Positions 33,673 through 41,312 of a DNA stretch of 49,601 bases are shown here, in pieces; within the stretch, counting starts at the first letter, position 1, and every line of letters starts with the position of its first letter. Origin of the DNA: JAGLCW01 sp964422555. GTDB taxonomy: Bacteria > Caldisericota > Caldisericia > UBA6126. The notes under the pieces are model-generated. The model was not told where the DNA came from. It was given only the letters and a program-made list of their open reading frames with translations, and ran no database searches. Location: the NCBI GenBank assembly GCA_964422555.1, contig CAYRBR010000003.1:1-49601 (forward strand), written 5' to 3'. A program made the translations under genes and the position numbers.

Positions 33673-33678
33673 ATTATA
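33673..33678 (-). promoter_or_regulatory. Putative -10 element of the Fe-S protein/ptb/buk operon (leaderless)
   Basis: Perfect TATAAT on the minus strand followed by AAAAAT and ATG 33666; no Shine-Dalgarno sequence. The predicted start of transcription is the start codon itself. Confidence 0.55.
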
Positions 33679-33756
33679 TCGAAAATTACTGTTCCCCAAA
33701 AAAAAGAGTTTTGAATAGTGTAACATTTCCGTCATTCTTTTTTTCACAATCCAAAT

Positions 33757-33768
33757 GTAACTTTATGT
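33757..33768. promoter_or_regulatory. GTAACTTTATGT motif in htrA/Fe-S protein divergent region
   Basis: A 12-bp match to the motif repeated upstream of ftsZ, in the 160-bp space between two divergent genes. A related TGTAACATTT lies at 33718-33727. Possible regulator-binding site. Confidence 0.3.
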
Positions 33769-33826
33769 GAATTTGGGAATATATATAGCAGAACACGTTT
33801 TCATTTTTCTGACAAAGGAGGAAAAT

Positions 33827-35083
33827 ATGTTAGAACATATGAACATGGACAGTAAGGAATCGACAAGAAATCTTCCATATAAAAGTAGAGTTGGTGGTAT
33901 CGTTGTAGGAGTGATTCTATTTATTATTGGAGGAATGATTGGTAGTTTTGTTTCGATTTACTGGATTGCGGGTCATCCTTCTTTTTTACCGAATAACCCT
34001 ATACAAAATGTATCTATGAATACGAATACAATGCCAGGTACAACGGTGAATTCAACCACCTCTGAAGGTTCTTCTACCGAAATCATTTTATCACACGATC
34101 CTATTGTTACTGTAGCTGCTTCGGTTAGTCAGTCAGTTGCCAAAATCGAAGTTTTTCAAATGAGTCCTTATGGATGGCAAAAAGCTGGTTCAGGATCTGG
34201 ATTTTTGGTGTCCGAAGAAGGATTAATTGTTACCAATAATCACGTAGTTGAAAGTGCTGAACATATAAAAGTTGCTTTTAAAAATGGGGAAGAGTTCGAA
34301 GCTGAATTGGTTGGAACTGATAATATTTCAGATATCGCATTGCTAAAAATTGATGGTTCCAATATGCCTTATTTAGAACTGGCCGATTCAAATGACATTC
34401 AAGTAGGTGCTTCTGTTATTGCTATTGGGAATCCATATGGATACGAATACACTGTAACAAAGGGAGTAATATCTGCTATTCAACGTGAAATTAGTATTCC
34501 TGAACAAAATAGCCAACCAGACTCCTTTTTCGACGGTATTCCTTTTTTCAATATTCCTAATCAACAGCAGCAACAACAACAAAAACCTACAATCCCTATG
34601 GTGGGAATTGTCCAAACTGATGCAGCTATTAACCCAGGTAACAGCGGTGGTCCACTTGTGAATATGGAGGGTAAAGTAGTAGGTGTAAACTTCCTCATTG
34701 ATGCACAAGGGCAAGGTTTAGGTTTTGCTATTGATGCTACAACAGTTAAAAAAGTTGTACACGACCTGGAGAAATATGGAACCGTATCGTGGGCTTCTTT
34801 AGGAGTTACTATTACGGAAAACTCCAGTCGTATAGCTGACGATTTAAAAGCCAATACAGATGAAGGAGTAGTGGTTGTAGAAGTTCCTGTAGGAAAAGCA
34901 AGAGATGCTGGAATACAAAAATACGATATTATTGTTGGCGCAGATGGTAAAAAGCTTGATACACCAGAAAAGTTGATTACCTATATTCGATCTAAAGATC
35001 CTGGCGATTCAATCACTCTTGAGATAATTCGAAAAGGGAAAACTATTGAAATTACAGCAGAACTAGAACAACTGCAAAAATAA
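33827..35083 (+). CDS. Membrane-anchored HtrA/DegP-type serine protease
   Basis: 418 residues. One N-terminal membrane helix (about residues 23-46), a serine/threonine-rich linker, a trypsin-like domain with triad H139 (TNNHVV), D169 (SDIALLKI) and S273 (NPGNSGGPL), then one PDZ domain (~310-415, EVPVGKARDAGIQKYDIIVGADG). It degrades or refolds damaged envelope proteins. A run of seven glutamines (246-252) lies in the LA-loop region of the protease domain, encoded by a CAA/CAG repeat. ATG 33827 has AAAGGAGG upstream; earlier in-frame starts have none. A terminator follows. Confidence 0.93.
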   Translation: MLEHMNMDSKESTRNLPYKSRVGGIVVGVILFIIGGMIGSFVSIYWIAGHPSFLPNNPIQNVSMNTNTMPGTTVNSTTSEGSSTEIILSHDPIVTVAASVSQSVAKIEVFQMSPYGWQKAGSGSGFLVSEEGLIVTNNHVVESAEHIKVAFKNGEEFEAELVGTDNISDIALLKIDGSNMPYLELADSNDIQVGASVIAIGNPYGYEYTVTKGVISAIQREISIPEQNSQPDSFFDGIPFFNIPNQQQQQQQKPTIPMVGIVQTDAAINPGNSGGPLVNMEGKVVGVNFLIDAQGQGLGFAIDATTVKKVVHDLEKYGTVSWASLGVTITENSSRIADDLKANTDEGVVVVEVPVGKARDAGIQKYDIIVGADGKKLDTPEKLITYIRSKDPGDSITLEIIRKGKTIEITAELEQLQK

Positions 35084-35109
35084 ATACCTAGCCATTTTTA
35101 TTTACTCGA

Positions 35110-35141
35110 AGCCAGAGTTTAGATAAACTCTGGCTTTTTTT
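35110..35141 (+). terminator. Intrinsic terminator after htrA-like gene
   Basis: Perfect 11-bp stem AGCCAGAGTTT/AAACTCTGGCT with a 4-nt loop, followed by six T (35136-35141), 26 nt past the stop codon. Confidence 0.93.
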
Positions 35142-35157
35142 GTTCATTTACCTTTTA

Positions 35158-35163
35158 TATACT
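35158..35163 (+). promoter_or_regulatory. Putative -10 element of GNAT-like gene (leaderless)
   Basis: TATACT, six bases (ATAGGC), then ATG 35170, just after the htrA terminator. No ribosome-binding site is seen. Confidence 0.45.
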
Positions 35164-35169
35164 ATAGGC

Positions 35170-36006
35170 ATGAAAGTTCTAAAGGTTCCTTCTTCACAGT
35201 TCATCATAAAAAAGATTGACCAGAAAGTAGATTTTGAAAGAGCTGAATGGATCCAAAGGCAGACTCCTGAATTTACTTCAGTTGGCATTATTCCTGCCTA
35301 TTTTATGGAATTGATTTCTAAAAAAGGAGGTCTAGTTCTTGGGTGTTATGATCAAGACCATTTGATTGGGTATAATTTTGCTTTTCCTTGTCTTTCTTCT
35401 TCTCTTGGAACATATCTCTTTGCTGATTCTATGGCATTTCTCCCAGAGTATCAAAATAAAAAACTTGGGTATCATGTGAAACTGTTTCAATATATTTGTG
35501 CAAAGGAAACTTTTCAATATATAGTCTGGACATATGATCCTTTACGAGGGAGAAATGCGAATTTGAATATTCGAAAATTAGGTGGAAAAGTCTACCGGTA
35601 TTTACCTTCCTTATACGATACCTCTTCAAGAGTTGTTACCAATACTGACAAGATACCTGCAGATCGATTGGAAGTAATATGGGATTTGCGAGCAGAGTCT
35701 GTTAAAAAGAAGATGGATCGAATGAGAAACGAAGATGCAAATACCCTAACTTCTTCTCCTCTAGTAGATGAGAATAGCGCTTTGCTGATGAATTCAAATG
35801 TACACTCTATTCGAGTACAAATTCCTTACGACTTCGACGCATTAATTCAAAACAATCATAGAGTCGCATTAAGCGAAAGGCTTAAATCTCGAAAAGTCTT
35901 TCTAAGATGCTTTCAACAGGGTTTTCATGTCGATAACTTTTACCAAGAAAAAGCCAACAACCAGATGAAACCAAAAAATTTCTATATACTAAAAAAAGAT
36001 CGTTAA
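35170..36006 (+). CDS. COG3375-like predicted GNAT-fold acetyltransferase
   Basis: 278 residues resembling the COG3375 group of GNAT-superfamily proteins. Visible are LVLGCYDQDHLIGYNFAF, FADSMAFLPEYQNKKLGYHVK (acetyl-CoA-binding strand and helix) and the group-specific WTYDPLRGRNANLNIRKLGGKVYRYLPSLY. The substrate is unknown. The start at ATG 35170 is preferred over an upstream start inside the terminator. Its stop codon overlaps the convergent NapH-like gene by 4 bp (TTAA shared), leaving no room for a terminator. Confidence 0.75.
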   Translation: MKVLKVPSSQFIIKKIDQKVDFERAEWIQRQTPEFTSVGIIPAYFMELISKKGGLVLGCYDQDHLIGYNFAFPCLSSSLGTYLFADSMAFLPEYQNKKLGYHVKLFQYICAKETFQYIVWTYDPLRGRNANLNIRKLGGKVYRYLPSLYDTSSRVVTNTDKIPADRLEVIWDLRAESVKKKMDRMRNEDANTLTSSPLVDENSALLMNSNVHSIRVQIPYDFDALIQNNHRVALSERLKSRKVFLRCFQQGFHVDNFYQEKANNQMKPKNFYILKKDR

Positions 36007-36989
36007 CGATCTGGCAATTCTGGCTGTGGAATGACAACTTCAGAATGAGATTCCGTTGAGTTTTGTCGATATCGGCTTCCAGGTCCTGCTGTCCATCTAA
36101 AAATTCCTGCTATTGTAGTAAAGAGAATGAGTGCAAAGATAATCAAATAAGTAGATAAAGTGGCCATTAGGGGAGAAATCTTTTTTCCATTTTTTGTTTG
36201 GATCGAAATACAATCTTCTGTAGGACATGCTTCAACGCATTTATAACAGTCTATGCAATCTATATCTGTGATTGTTCCTTTTTCTGTTAAAGGAATATTC
36301 ATGGGGCAAATCTGATCGCATTTACAGCAGGAAGTACAAGTGTCTTTATTTCTGACAACCTTAAACAAACTGATAGGAGCTATAAGTGAAAGAAAAGCTC
36401 CTAAAGGACAGAGATACTTACAGAAGAAACGATCCATGAAAAACGAACCAATGATAGTGACAATCAGAACAATAAATCCAAATGTGAACATACTGAATAA
36501 TTCAGCACTCCAAATATGGGAAAATGCAACCCAAGGGTCAATTGACCTGAAAAACAAACTAGAAGTGCTCCATGCGAAAACAACAAAAGCTGCAAAAACA
36601 ACGTACTTGGTCCATCTGAAAGAGTCCTTTTTAAGATGCTTTTTAGATTTTTTTACTGAAGTGAAAACAGAACCCCATGATCCAAAGAGTTCTTGCAATG
36701 TGCCTAAGGGGCAAACCTGACCACAGAAAGAACGCTTAAATAATAATCCAGTAATTATTATACTTACGAGTAAAATTAAGCTAGAAGCTCCTGTACGATG
36801 GAGAAAATAGCCATTTGTTACCCAGCTATAAAATGTTTCGATACCCCCAAATGGGCATAAAGCACAAACAGAGGGTGTTTTTACTAAAATGGAGGGATAC
36901 TGATGGAGAAAAAAGAGAACACTAACAAATAACAACACTATTATTAAAAGATACCACCGAATGGTTAAGAAAGAGCTTTTCTGTTTCAT
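36003..36989 (-). CDS. NapH/YccM-like polyferredoxin membrane protein (copy 1)
   Basis: 328 residues with 5-6 membrane helices and cytoplasmic Fe-S sites. Motifs are CALCPFGGIE after the first helix, RSFCGQVCPLGTLQE and FFCKYLCPLGAFL (the paired CxxxCP motifs of the NapH/CcoG/YccM family), then two [4Fe-4S] motifs CTSCCKCDQICP and CIDCYKCVEACP. Such proteins pass electrons across or along the membrane. AGGAGT precedes ATG 36989, 9 nt after the phosphohexomutase stop. Paralogous to 40070-41242 but lacks that protein's C-terminal extension. The physiological electron partner is unknown. Confidence 0.85.
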   Translation of the reverse strand: MKQKSSFLTIRWYLLIIVLLFVSVLFFLHQYPSILVKTPSVCALCPFGGIETFYSWVTNGYFLHRTGASSLILLVSIIITGLLFKRSFCGQVCPLGTLQELFGSWGSVFTSVKKSKKHLKKDSFRWTKYVVFAAFVVFAWSTSSLFFRSIDPWVAFSHIWSAELFSMFTFGFIVLIVTIIGSFFMDRFFCKYLCPLGAFLSLIAPISLFKVVRNKDTCTSCCKCDQICPMNIPLTEKGTITDIDCIDCYKCVEACPTEDCISIQTKNGKKISPLMATLSTYLIIFALILFTTIAGIFRWTAGPGSRYRQNSTESHSEVVIPQPELPDR

Positions 36990-36998
36990 GGCTTACTC

Positions 36999-38369
36999 CT
37001 ATTGTTTAATTGCTTCTTCCAACTCTTGTTTAATAAACTGCAATGTTTCAGGGGTTTTTGCTTCTGCTCTCATAACCAGTACGGGTCCTGTATTCGAAGC
37101 ACGAATTAATCCCCATCCATCTTTAATAATAGCACGAACACCATCAATGGTTAAACAATCGTAGGATTTATTTAAATATTGTTTTGCTTTTTCGACAATT
37201 TCATTTTTAGATTCTTCGGTAACTTTTACACGTATCTCGGGTGTCGAATATGTTTTGGGAAGTTCTGACAGAAGACTCGACATTGGTTTGTCAGTACTGG
37301 AAAGTATTCGAAGAATGCGTAATGCCGCATAAATGGCATCGTCAAATCCAAAATATTCATCTTTGAGAAAGATATGCCCAGACATTTCACCGGCGCAGAT
37401 AGCACCTGTTTCTTTCATTTTTGCTTTAATTAGAGAATGTCCAGTCTTATATATAATCGGTTTGCCTCCATTTTTTTCAACATCTTCAGGGAGAAGTTGT
37501 GAACATTTAACTTCACTGATAACAGTTGAGCCAGGATGTTTCGACAGTATTTCTCTACTTAGAATAACCATCAACATATCTCCCCAAACTGGATTTCCGT
37601 TTTCGTCAATAATTCCTACCCTATCTCCGTCACCATCAAATCCTATTCCAATATCTAAATGACTATTGACAACCAGGTTGGATAGATCCTTACAATTCTC
37701 GAGCTTTACAGGGTCGGGGAAATGATTTGGGAAAGTTGGATCCGACTCGCAATAAATTGGAACTACTTCTACGCCAGCTGATGACAAAATGTCGGTGGCG
37801 AACAAGGATGCTGTTCCGTTCCCACAATCTAAGCCAATGCGTAGTTTTCTTGGTCCAAGTTGAATGTGTTCTAACAAGTAGTTCTTGTATTTCGGGAATA
37901 TATCTATTTCTTGAATAGTTCCTTTGGTGATTGTTTTCATTCGTTGAGCTGAGAAGAACGATTCTGTTTTTCTTTGTTGGGTAATCTCAAAAATGGACTG
38001 AATTTCGTCTCCATATATAGTACTGTCCCCTGCATATACTTTGAAACCATTGTATTCCCCCGAATTATGGCTTGCGGTTATCATAATGCCAGCGTTGAAA
38101 TTATTAATTCTGGCAGCAAAATAGAACATGGGAGTAATGACCAATCCAATGTTTATTACATTGAAACCATAATTTGTCAGTTCAGAGACCAAAATATCAT
38201 TTATGGGTTTGGAAGAAATTCTGTTGTCATATCCGATCAATATATCTCTGTAGTTGTTTTTATAAAAATAAACTGCAAAACCATAGGCTAAATCGCGAAT
38301 ATCCTTTTCCGTTAAATCCGTTTCTACAACACCGCGAATATCGTATTGACGAAAAATTTCCTGCTTCAT
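36999..38369 (-). CDS. Phosphomannomutase/phosphoglucomutase
   Basis: 456 residues of the alpha-D-phosphohexomutase family: FRQYDIRGVVETDLTE, the phosphoserine loop GIMITASHNSGEYNGFK, the metal loop GFDGDGDRVGI, the sugar loop CAGEMSGHIFLKD, and the phosphate-binding RASNTGPVLVMRAEA. The wording matches the bifunctional PMM/PGM (AlgC-like) branch, which interconverts hexose 6- and 1-phosphates for polysaccharide precursors. GAGG precedes ATG 38369. It is in one operon with the NapH-like gene, an odd pairing. Confidence 0.93.
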   Translation of the reverse strand: MKQEIFRQYDIRGVVETDLTEKDIRDLAYGFAVYFYKNNYRDILIGYDNRISSKPINDILVSELTNYGFNVINIGLVITPMFYFAARINNFNAGIMITASHNSGEYNGFKVYAGDSTIYGDEIQSIFEITQQRKTESFFSAQRMKTITKGTIQEIDIFPKYKNYLLEHIQLGPRKLRIGLDCGNGTASLFATDILSSAGVEVVPIYCESDPTFPNHFPDPVKLENCKDLSNLVVNSHLDIGIGFDGDGDRVGIIDENGNPVWGDMLMVILSREILSKHPGSTVISEVKCSQLLPEDVEKNGGKPIIYKTGHSLIKAKMKETGAICAGEMSGHIFLKDEYFGFDDAIYAALRILRILSSTDKPMSSLLSELPKTYSTPEIRVKVTEESKNEIVEKAKQYLNKSYDCLTIDGVRAIIKDGWGLIRASNTGPVLVMRAEAKTPETLQFIKQELEEAIKQ

Positions 38370-38422
38370 ATAAACCTCGTATTATAAAATGAATAGTATT
38401 ATTGTATAGTTTCTGAATTTTT

Positions 38423-38452
38423 ATGAAAGATACTACTAAAACGTGCTATACT
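38423..38452 (+). promoter_or_regulatory. Putative extended -10 promoter of the 38482-41242 operon
   Basis: ATGAAA (38423-38428) as a weak -35, 18-nt spacer ending in TGC, then TATACT (38447-38452), an extended -10. It ends 29 nt before the start at 38482. Confidence 0.45.
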
Positions 38453-38481
38453 TTTAATGTAAAAGTATTTTGGAGGATGTT

Positions 38482-38727
38482 ATGTCTAATAGTGAATTAT
38501 CATCAATAAAAACGAATGCAGGAAGAACTAAAAATCAAAAAGCAGTTGACACGCTTAAACCATCTGATTGGTCCCTTCAGATTGCACTAATTGTTGCTGT
38601 AACACTATTAGTTACGGCTTGTATAATCAGTGTGATAACAAATTCAAACAAAAGACAGTATAGTCCTGTAACACCGTATGAATTTCCTTCTCAGAAAATT
38701 CAAAGAGGATTTAGTCCATATTGGTGA
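38482..38727 (+). CDS. Small single-pass membrane protein, unknown function
   Basis: 81 residues: a polar Ser/Lys-rich N-terminus, one membrane helix (about residues 35-56, LIVAVTLLVTACIISVI) and a short tyrosine/proline-rich tail ending FSPYW. GGAGG lies 6 nt before ATG 38482, so it is very likely translated. No family recognised. It heads the rightward cluster with the permease, thioredoxin-like and NapH-like genes and might be a small subunit of that system. Confidence 0.6.
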   Translation: MSNSELSSIKTNAGRTKNQKAVDTLKPSDWSLQIALIVAVTLLVTACIISVITNSNKRQYSPVTPYEFPSQKIQRGFSPYW

Positions 38728-38800
38728 ACTGAGTAGCATTTATCATTGAATATTCTTCCGGAAGAGGTTTACTGAAAACACAGTATTAGGTGGCGGAAGT

Positions 38801-39811
38801 ATGCGAAGAAAGCTTACATATGTGTTCTTTGGTCTTGTCACTTGGTTCTTTTTGTATATGTCCATGTTTGATATTGCCAATTGGATCACCTATGATTTAT
38901 TAGGGTTGGAATTAAGCGAAAAACTTTCTGGCGCAATTGCTTTTTTTATCTTTGAAGTCCCAATTATTATTCTTTGAATTGTTATGGTTGCTTTTTTTAT
39001 AGGAATTCTCAGAACGTTTGTTCATCCAGTTGATATTCGAAGGTTTCTGAAAAAGAAAAACTCCATTCTAGGTCATGTTTATGCTGTGATATTTGGTATG
39101 ATTACCCCGTTTTGTTCCTGTTCAGCAGTTCCCATGTTTATTGGTTTTCTCGAAGCAGGGATTCCTCTGGGTATTTCTTTTTCGTTCCTTATTGCCTCTC
39201 CTTTGATAAATGAAGTAGCTTTGGTATTGTTATTCACGTTGTTTGGATGGGAAGTGGCTTTACTATATGGATTAACCGGTTTTTTATTGTCAGTTTTTTC
39301 AGGTTGGATTCTTGGAAGATTGAATCTAGAAAAATATATGGAGAAATGGATCTATCAAGTTCATTATCAACCTGTCCACAAAAAATCTTTTTTTGAGCTA
39401 GAAGATCGAATCGACTTTGCATGGTCTTCTGTAAAAGATGTTTTAAAACGAACCTGGGTGTTTATTCTTTTTGGTATTGCCTTGGGTTCATTAATTCAAT
39501 CTTATGTTCCAGATGTTCATTTAGCCTTTTTAATGGAACAAGAAAATATATGGTCAATTCCTTTATCTGTCCTGATTGGAATGCCAATGTATTCGAGCGC
39601 TATAGGAGTATTACCCATTGCTCAATCTTTGTTTCAGAAAGGAGCTGCCTTGGGTTCATTAATGGCATTTGTTATGAGTATAACCGGTATATCTATTCCA
39701 CAGGGGATTATTCTTCGAAAAGTAATGAAAACGAAACTCATTGCAATCTATTTTAGTATAGTAACTATAGGTATTATTATTGTTGGATTGTTATTAAATT
39801 TGATGCTATAG
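38801..39811 (+). pseudogene. DUF318/UPF0718 (ArsP/YraQ-type) permease, interrupted by in-frame TGA
   Basis: Read from ATG 38801 as ~336 codons, the normal family length. It has about 8 membrane helices and the family signature TPFCSCSAVPMFIGFLEAGIP, followed by FSFLIASPLINEVALVL and, in the second half, IPLSVLIGMPMYSSAIGVLP. One in-frame TGA at 38975-38977 (codon 59, in a membrane helix: EVPIIIL-stop-IVMVAFF) breaks the frame. A downstream ATG at 38984 could start a shortened protein lacking the first helix, but has no ribosome-binding site. Known relatives export organoarsenicals or are uncharacterised. It is paired with the thioredoxin-like gene 9 nt downstream. Trp (TGG) at this codon would restore it, so a point mutation or read error is likely. 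Confidence 0.8.
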
Positions 39812-39820
39812 GAGAATGAT

Positions 39821-40057
39821 ATGAAAAAAATTCAAGTTCTGGGTGTTGGATGCCCAAAGTGTAATGCCTTGTACAAAAGTGTTAAGAAAATTATTGATTC
39901 GAATAACATCGATGCTTCCTTGGAAAAAATTACAGATTTAAACGTAATTATGGGTTATGGAGTTTTGACACTCCCCGGGATGGTCATTGACGGAACCGTT
40001 GTATTTTCTGGAAAAGTGCCATCACCAAAAGAACTGTTGGCAATTATACAAAAGTAA
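39821..40057 (+). CDS. Small thioredoxin-fold (redox-active disulfide) protein
   Basis: 78 residues of the TM0996/MTH895-like thioredoxin family: MKKIQVLGVGCPKCNAL with the CPKC redox motif at residues 11-14, a central helix, the cis-proline region GVLTLPGMVIDG, and FSGKVPSPKELLAII. AGGAG precedes ATG 39821. These small thioredoxins are regularly paired with DUF318 permeases, as here, and may reduce the permease or its substrate (inference). Confidence 0.88.
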   Translation: MKKIQVLGVGCPKCNALYKSVKKIIDSNNIDASLEKITDLNVIMGYGVLTLPGMVIDGTVVFSGKVPSPKELLAIIQK

Positions 40058-40069
40058 GTGAGGTAGAGT

Positions 40070-41242
40070 ATGAATCAGAGAGTATCTTCTTTAAAGAAAC
40101 AACAAAAGAGAAATGTTCTTATCCGATGGTTCCTTCTTCTATTCTTTCTCGTTTTCATTACTTTTATAAGTGTATTACACCAATATCCTTCTATGCTTGG
40201 AAGAACATTGTCGATTGATTCCTTTTGTCCTATGGGTGGATTAGAAGGTTTGTTTGCTTGGATTTTTCAAGGGCAGATTCTTCAACGACTCGCTTTGTCT
40301 AGTTTTTTACTTTTTTTTGCTGTGATCATAATTGCTATCGTTTATAGACGTTCTTTTTGCGGTCAGATCTGCCCGTTAGGTACTTTACAAGAAATATTTG
40401 GTTCTTTTGGAAGAAAAATGCTTAAGAAGAGACCAACTATACCCCAAAAAACTGATAAATGGTTGCGTTACATTAAATATATTGTATTAGTTTCTTTTCT
40501 CGTGGGTACTTGGGCTACTGGTGTTTTAATAATTCGTGCTTTTGATCCTTGGGTAGCCTATGCACACCTATTATCCGAGGATTTGTTTATCGAGTTTTCG
40601 GTTGGTTTTGTAGTTCTACTTGTCTCTCTGTTTGGTTCAGTTTGGATTGATAGACTTTTCTGCAAATACTTCTGCCCCTTTGGTGCCTTTTTATCTTTCC
40701 TTTCCCCTTTAGGTATTTTTGGAATAAAAAGAAACGTTGAAACCTGCATTAAATGTAAGAAGTGTGATGTGGCCTGTCCAATGAATATTAAAGTTTCTGA
40801 ATCTGTTTTTGTATCAAATAAAGAGTGTATTATGTGTAATGATTGTGTAAATGCATGTCCAATTGAGAATACTCTTGAAGTATCTACAAAATCTGGAAAA
40901 TCTACATCTACCCCAATCAAAGTTACCATTCTCTCTGCTTCGATCTTATTGTTGGTTGCAATTGTATTTTCTTTTTCTGGTCAATTTAAGTGGTTCTTTC
41001 CTGACACAACAACCCCTTACCATGAACAGTCTATAAAAAGTGATCCTGAAGATATCCGAGGATTTATGACATTGCAAGAGATATCTACTGTCTATGGTGT
41101 ACCTTTGGATGTCTTGATTGAGAGATTTGCATCATCACCAGATGATGCAAACAAAGCAATAAAAGAACTACCAGAAGTTGATGGAGAGCATACAACAGAC
41201 GTTGTAAGAGAATTTGTTAGAGATTATAGAAAAGATAACTAG
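40070..41242 (+). CDS. NapH/YccM-like polyferredoxin membrane protein (copy 2) with extra C-terminal domain
   Basis: 390 residues. Same core as 36003-36989: SFCPMGGLEGLFAW, RSFCGQICPLGTLQE, LFCKYFCPFGAFL, then CIKCKKCDVACP and CIMCNDCVNACP. After the last helix (~285-305) it has an extra ~65-residue soluble tail beginning IRGFMTLQEISTVYGVPLDVLIERF and ending DVVREFVRDY. A similar tail occurs in some Fe-S membrane proteins of anaerobes; its role is unknown. It follows the thioredoxin-like gene by 12 nt. A strong terminator follows. Confidence 0.85.
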   Translation: MNQRVSSLKKQQKRNVLIRWFLLLFFLVFITFISVLHQYPSMLGRTLSIDSFCPMGGLEGLFAWIFQGQILQRLALSSFLLFFAVIIIAIVYRRSFCGQICPLGTLQEIFGSFGRKMLKKRPTIPQKTDKWLRYIKYIVLVSFLVGTWATGVLIIRAFDPWVAYAHLLSEDLFIEFSVGFVVLLVSLFGSVWIDRLFCKYFCPFGAFLSFLSPLGIFGIKRNVETCIKCKKCDVACPMNIKVSESVFVSNKECIMCNDCVNACPIENTLEVSTKSGKSTSTPIKVTILSASILLLVAIVFSFSGQFKWFFPDTTTPYHEQSIKSDPEDIRGFMTLQEISTVYGVPLDVLIERFASSPDDANKAIKELPEVDGEHTTDVVREFVRDYRKDN

Positions 41243-41257
41243 TACTTAATTTTAATT

Positions 41258-41289
41258 AAAAAAAGCCCCGGTTCCCCGGGGCTTTTTTT
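41258..41289. terminator. Bidirectional intrinsic terminator
   Basis: Seven A, GCCCCGG, loop TTCC, CCGGGGC, seven T: symmetric, so it works on both strands. It ends the rightward NapH-like operon and the leftward NHL-protein operon. Confidence 0.96.
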
Positions 41290-41312
41290 AATTTTCTGAA
41301 AAATGTAAATGA

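Noticed and set aside
38975..39010. TGA in the permease as a selenocysteine codon
   Set aside because: No GC-containing stem-loop of SECIS type follows the TGA, the codon is in a hydrophobic membrane helix, and TGG explains it by one base change. TGA also serves as a normal stop elsewhere (pyrE), so a changed code is unlikely.
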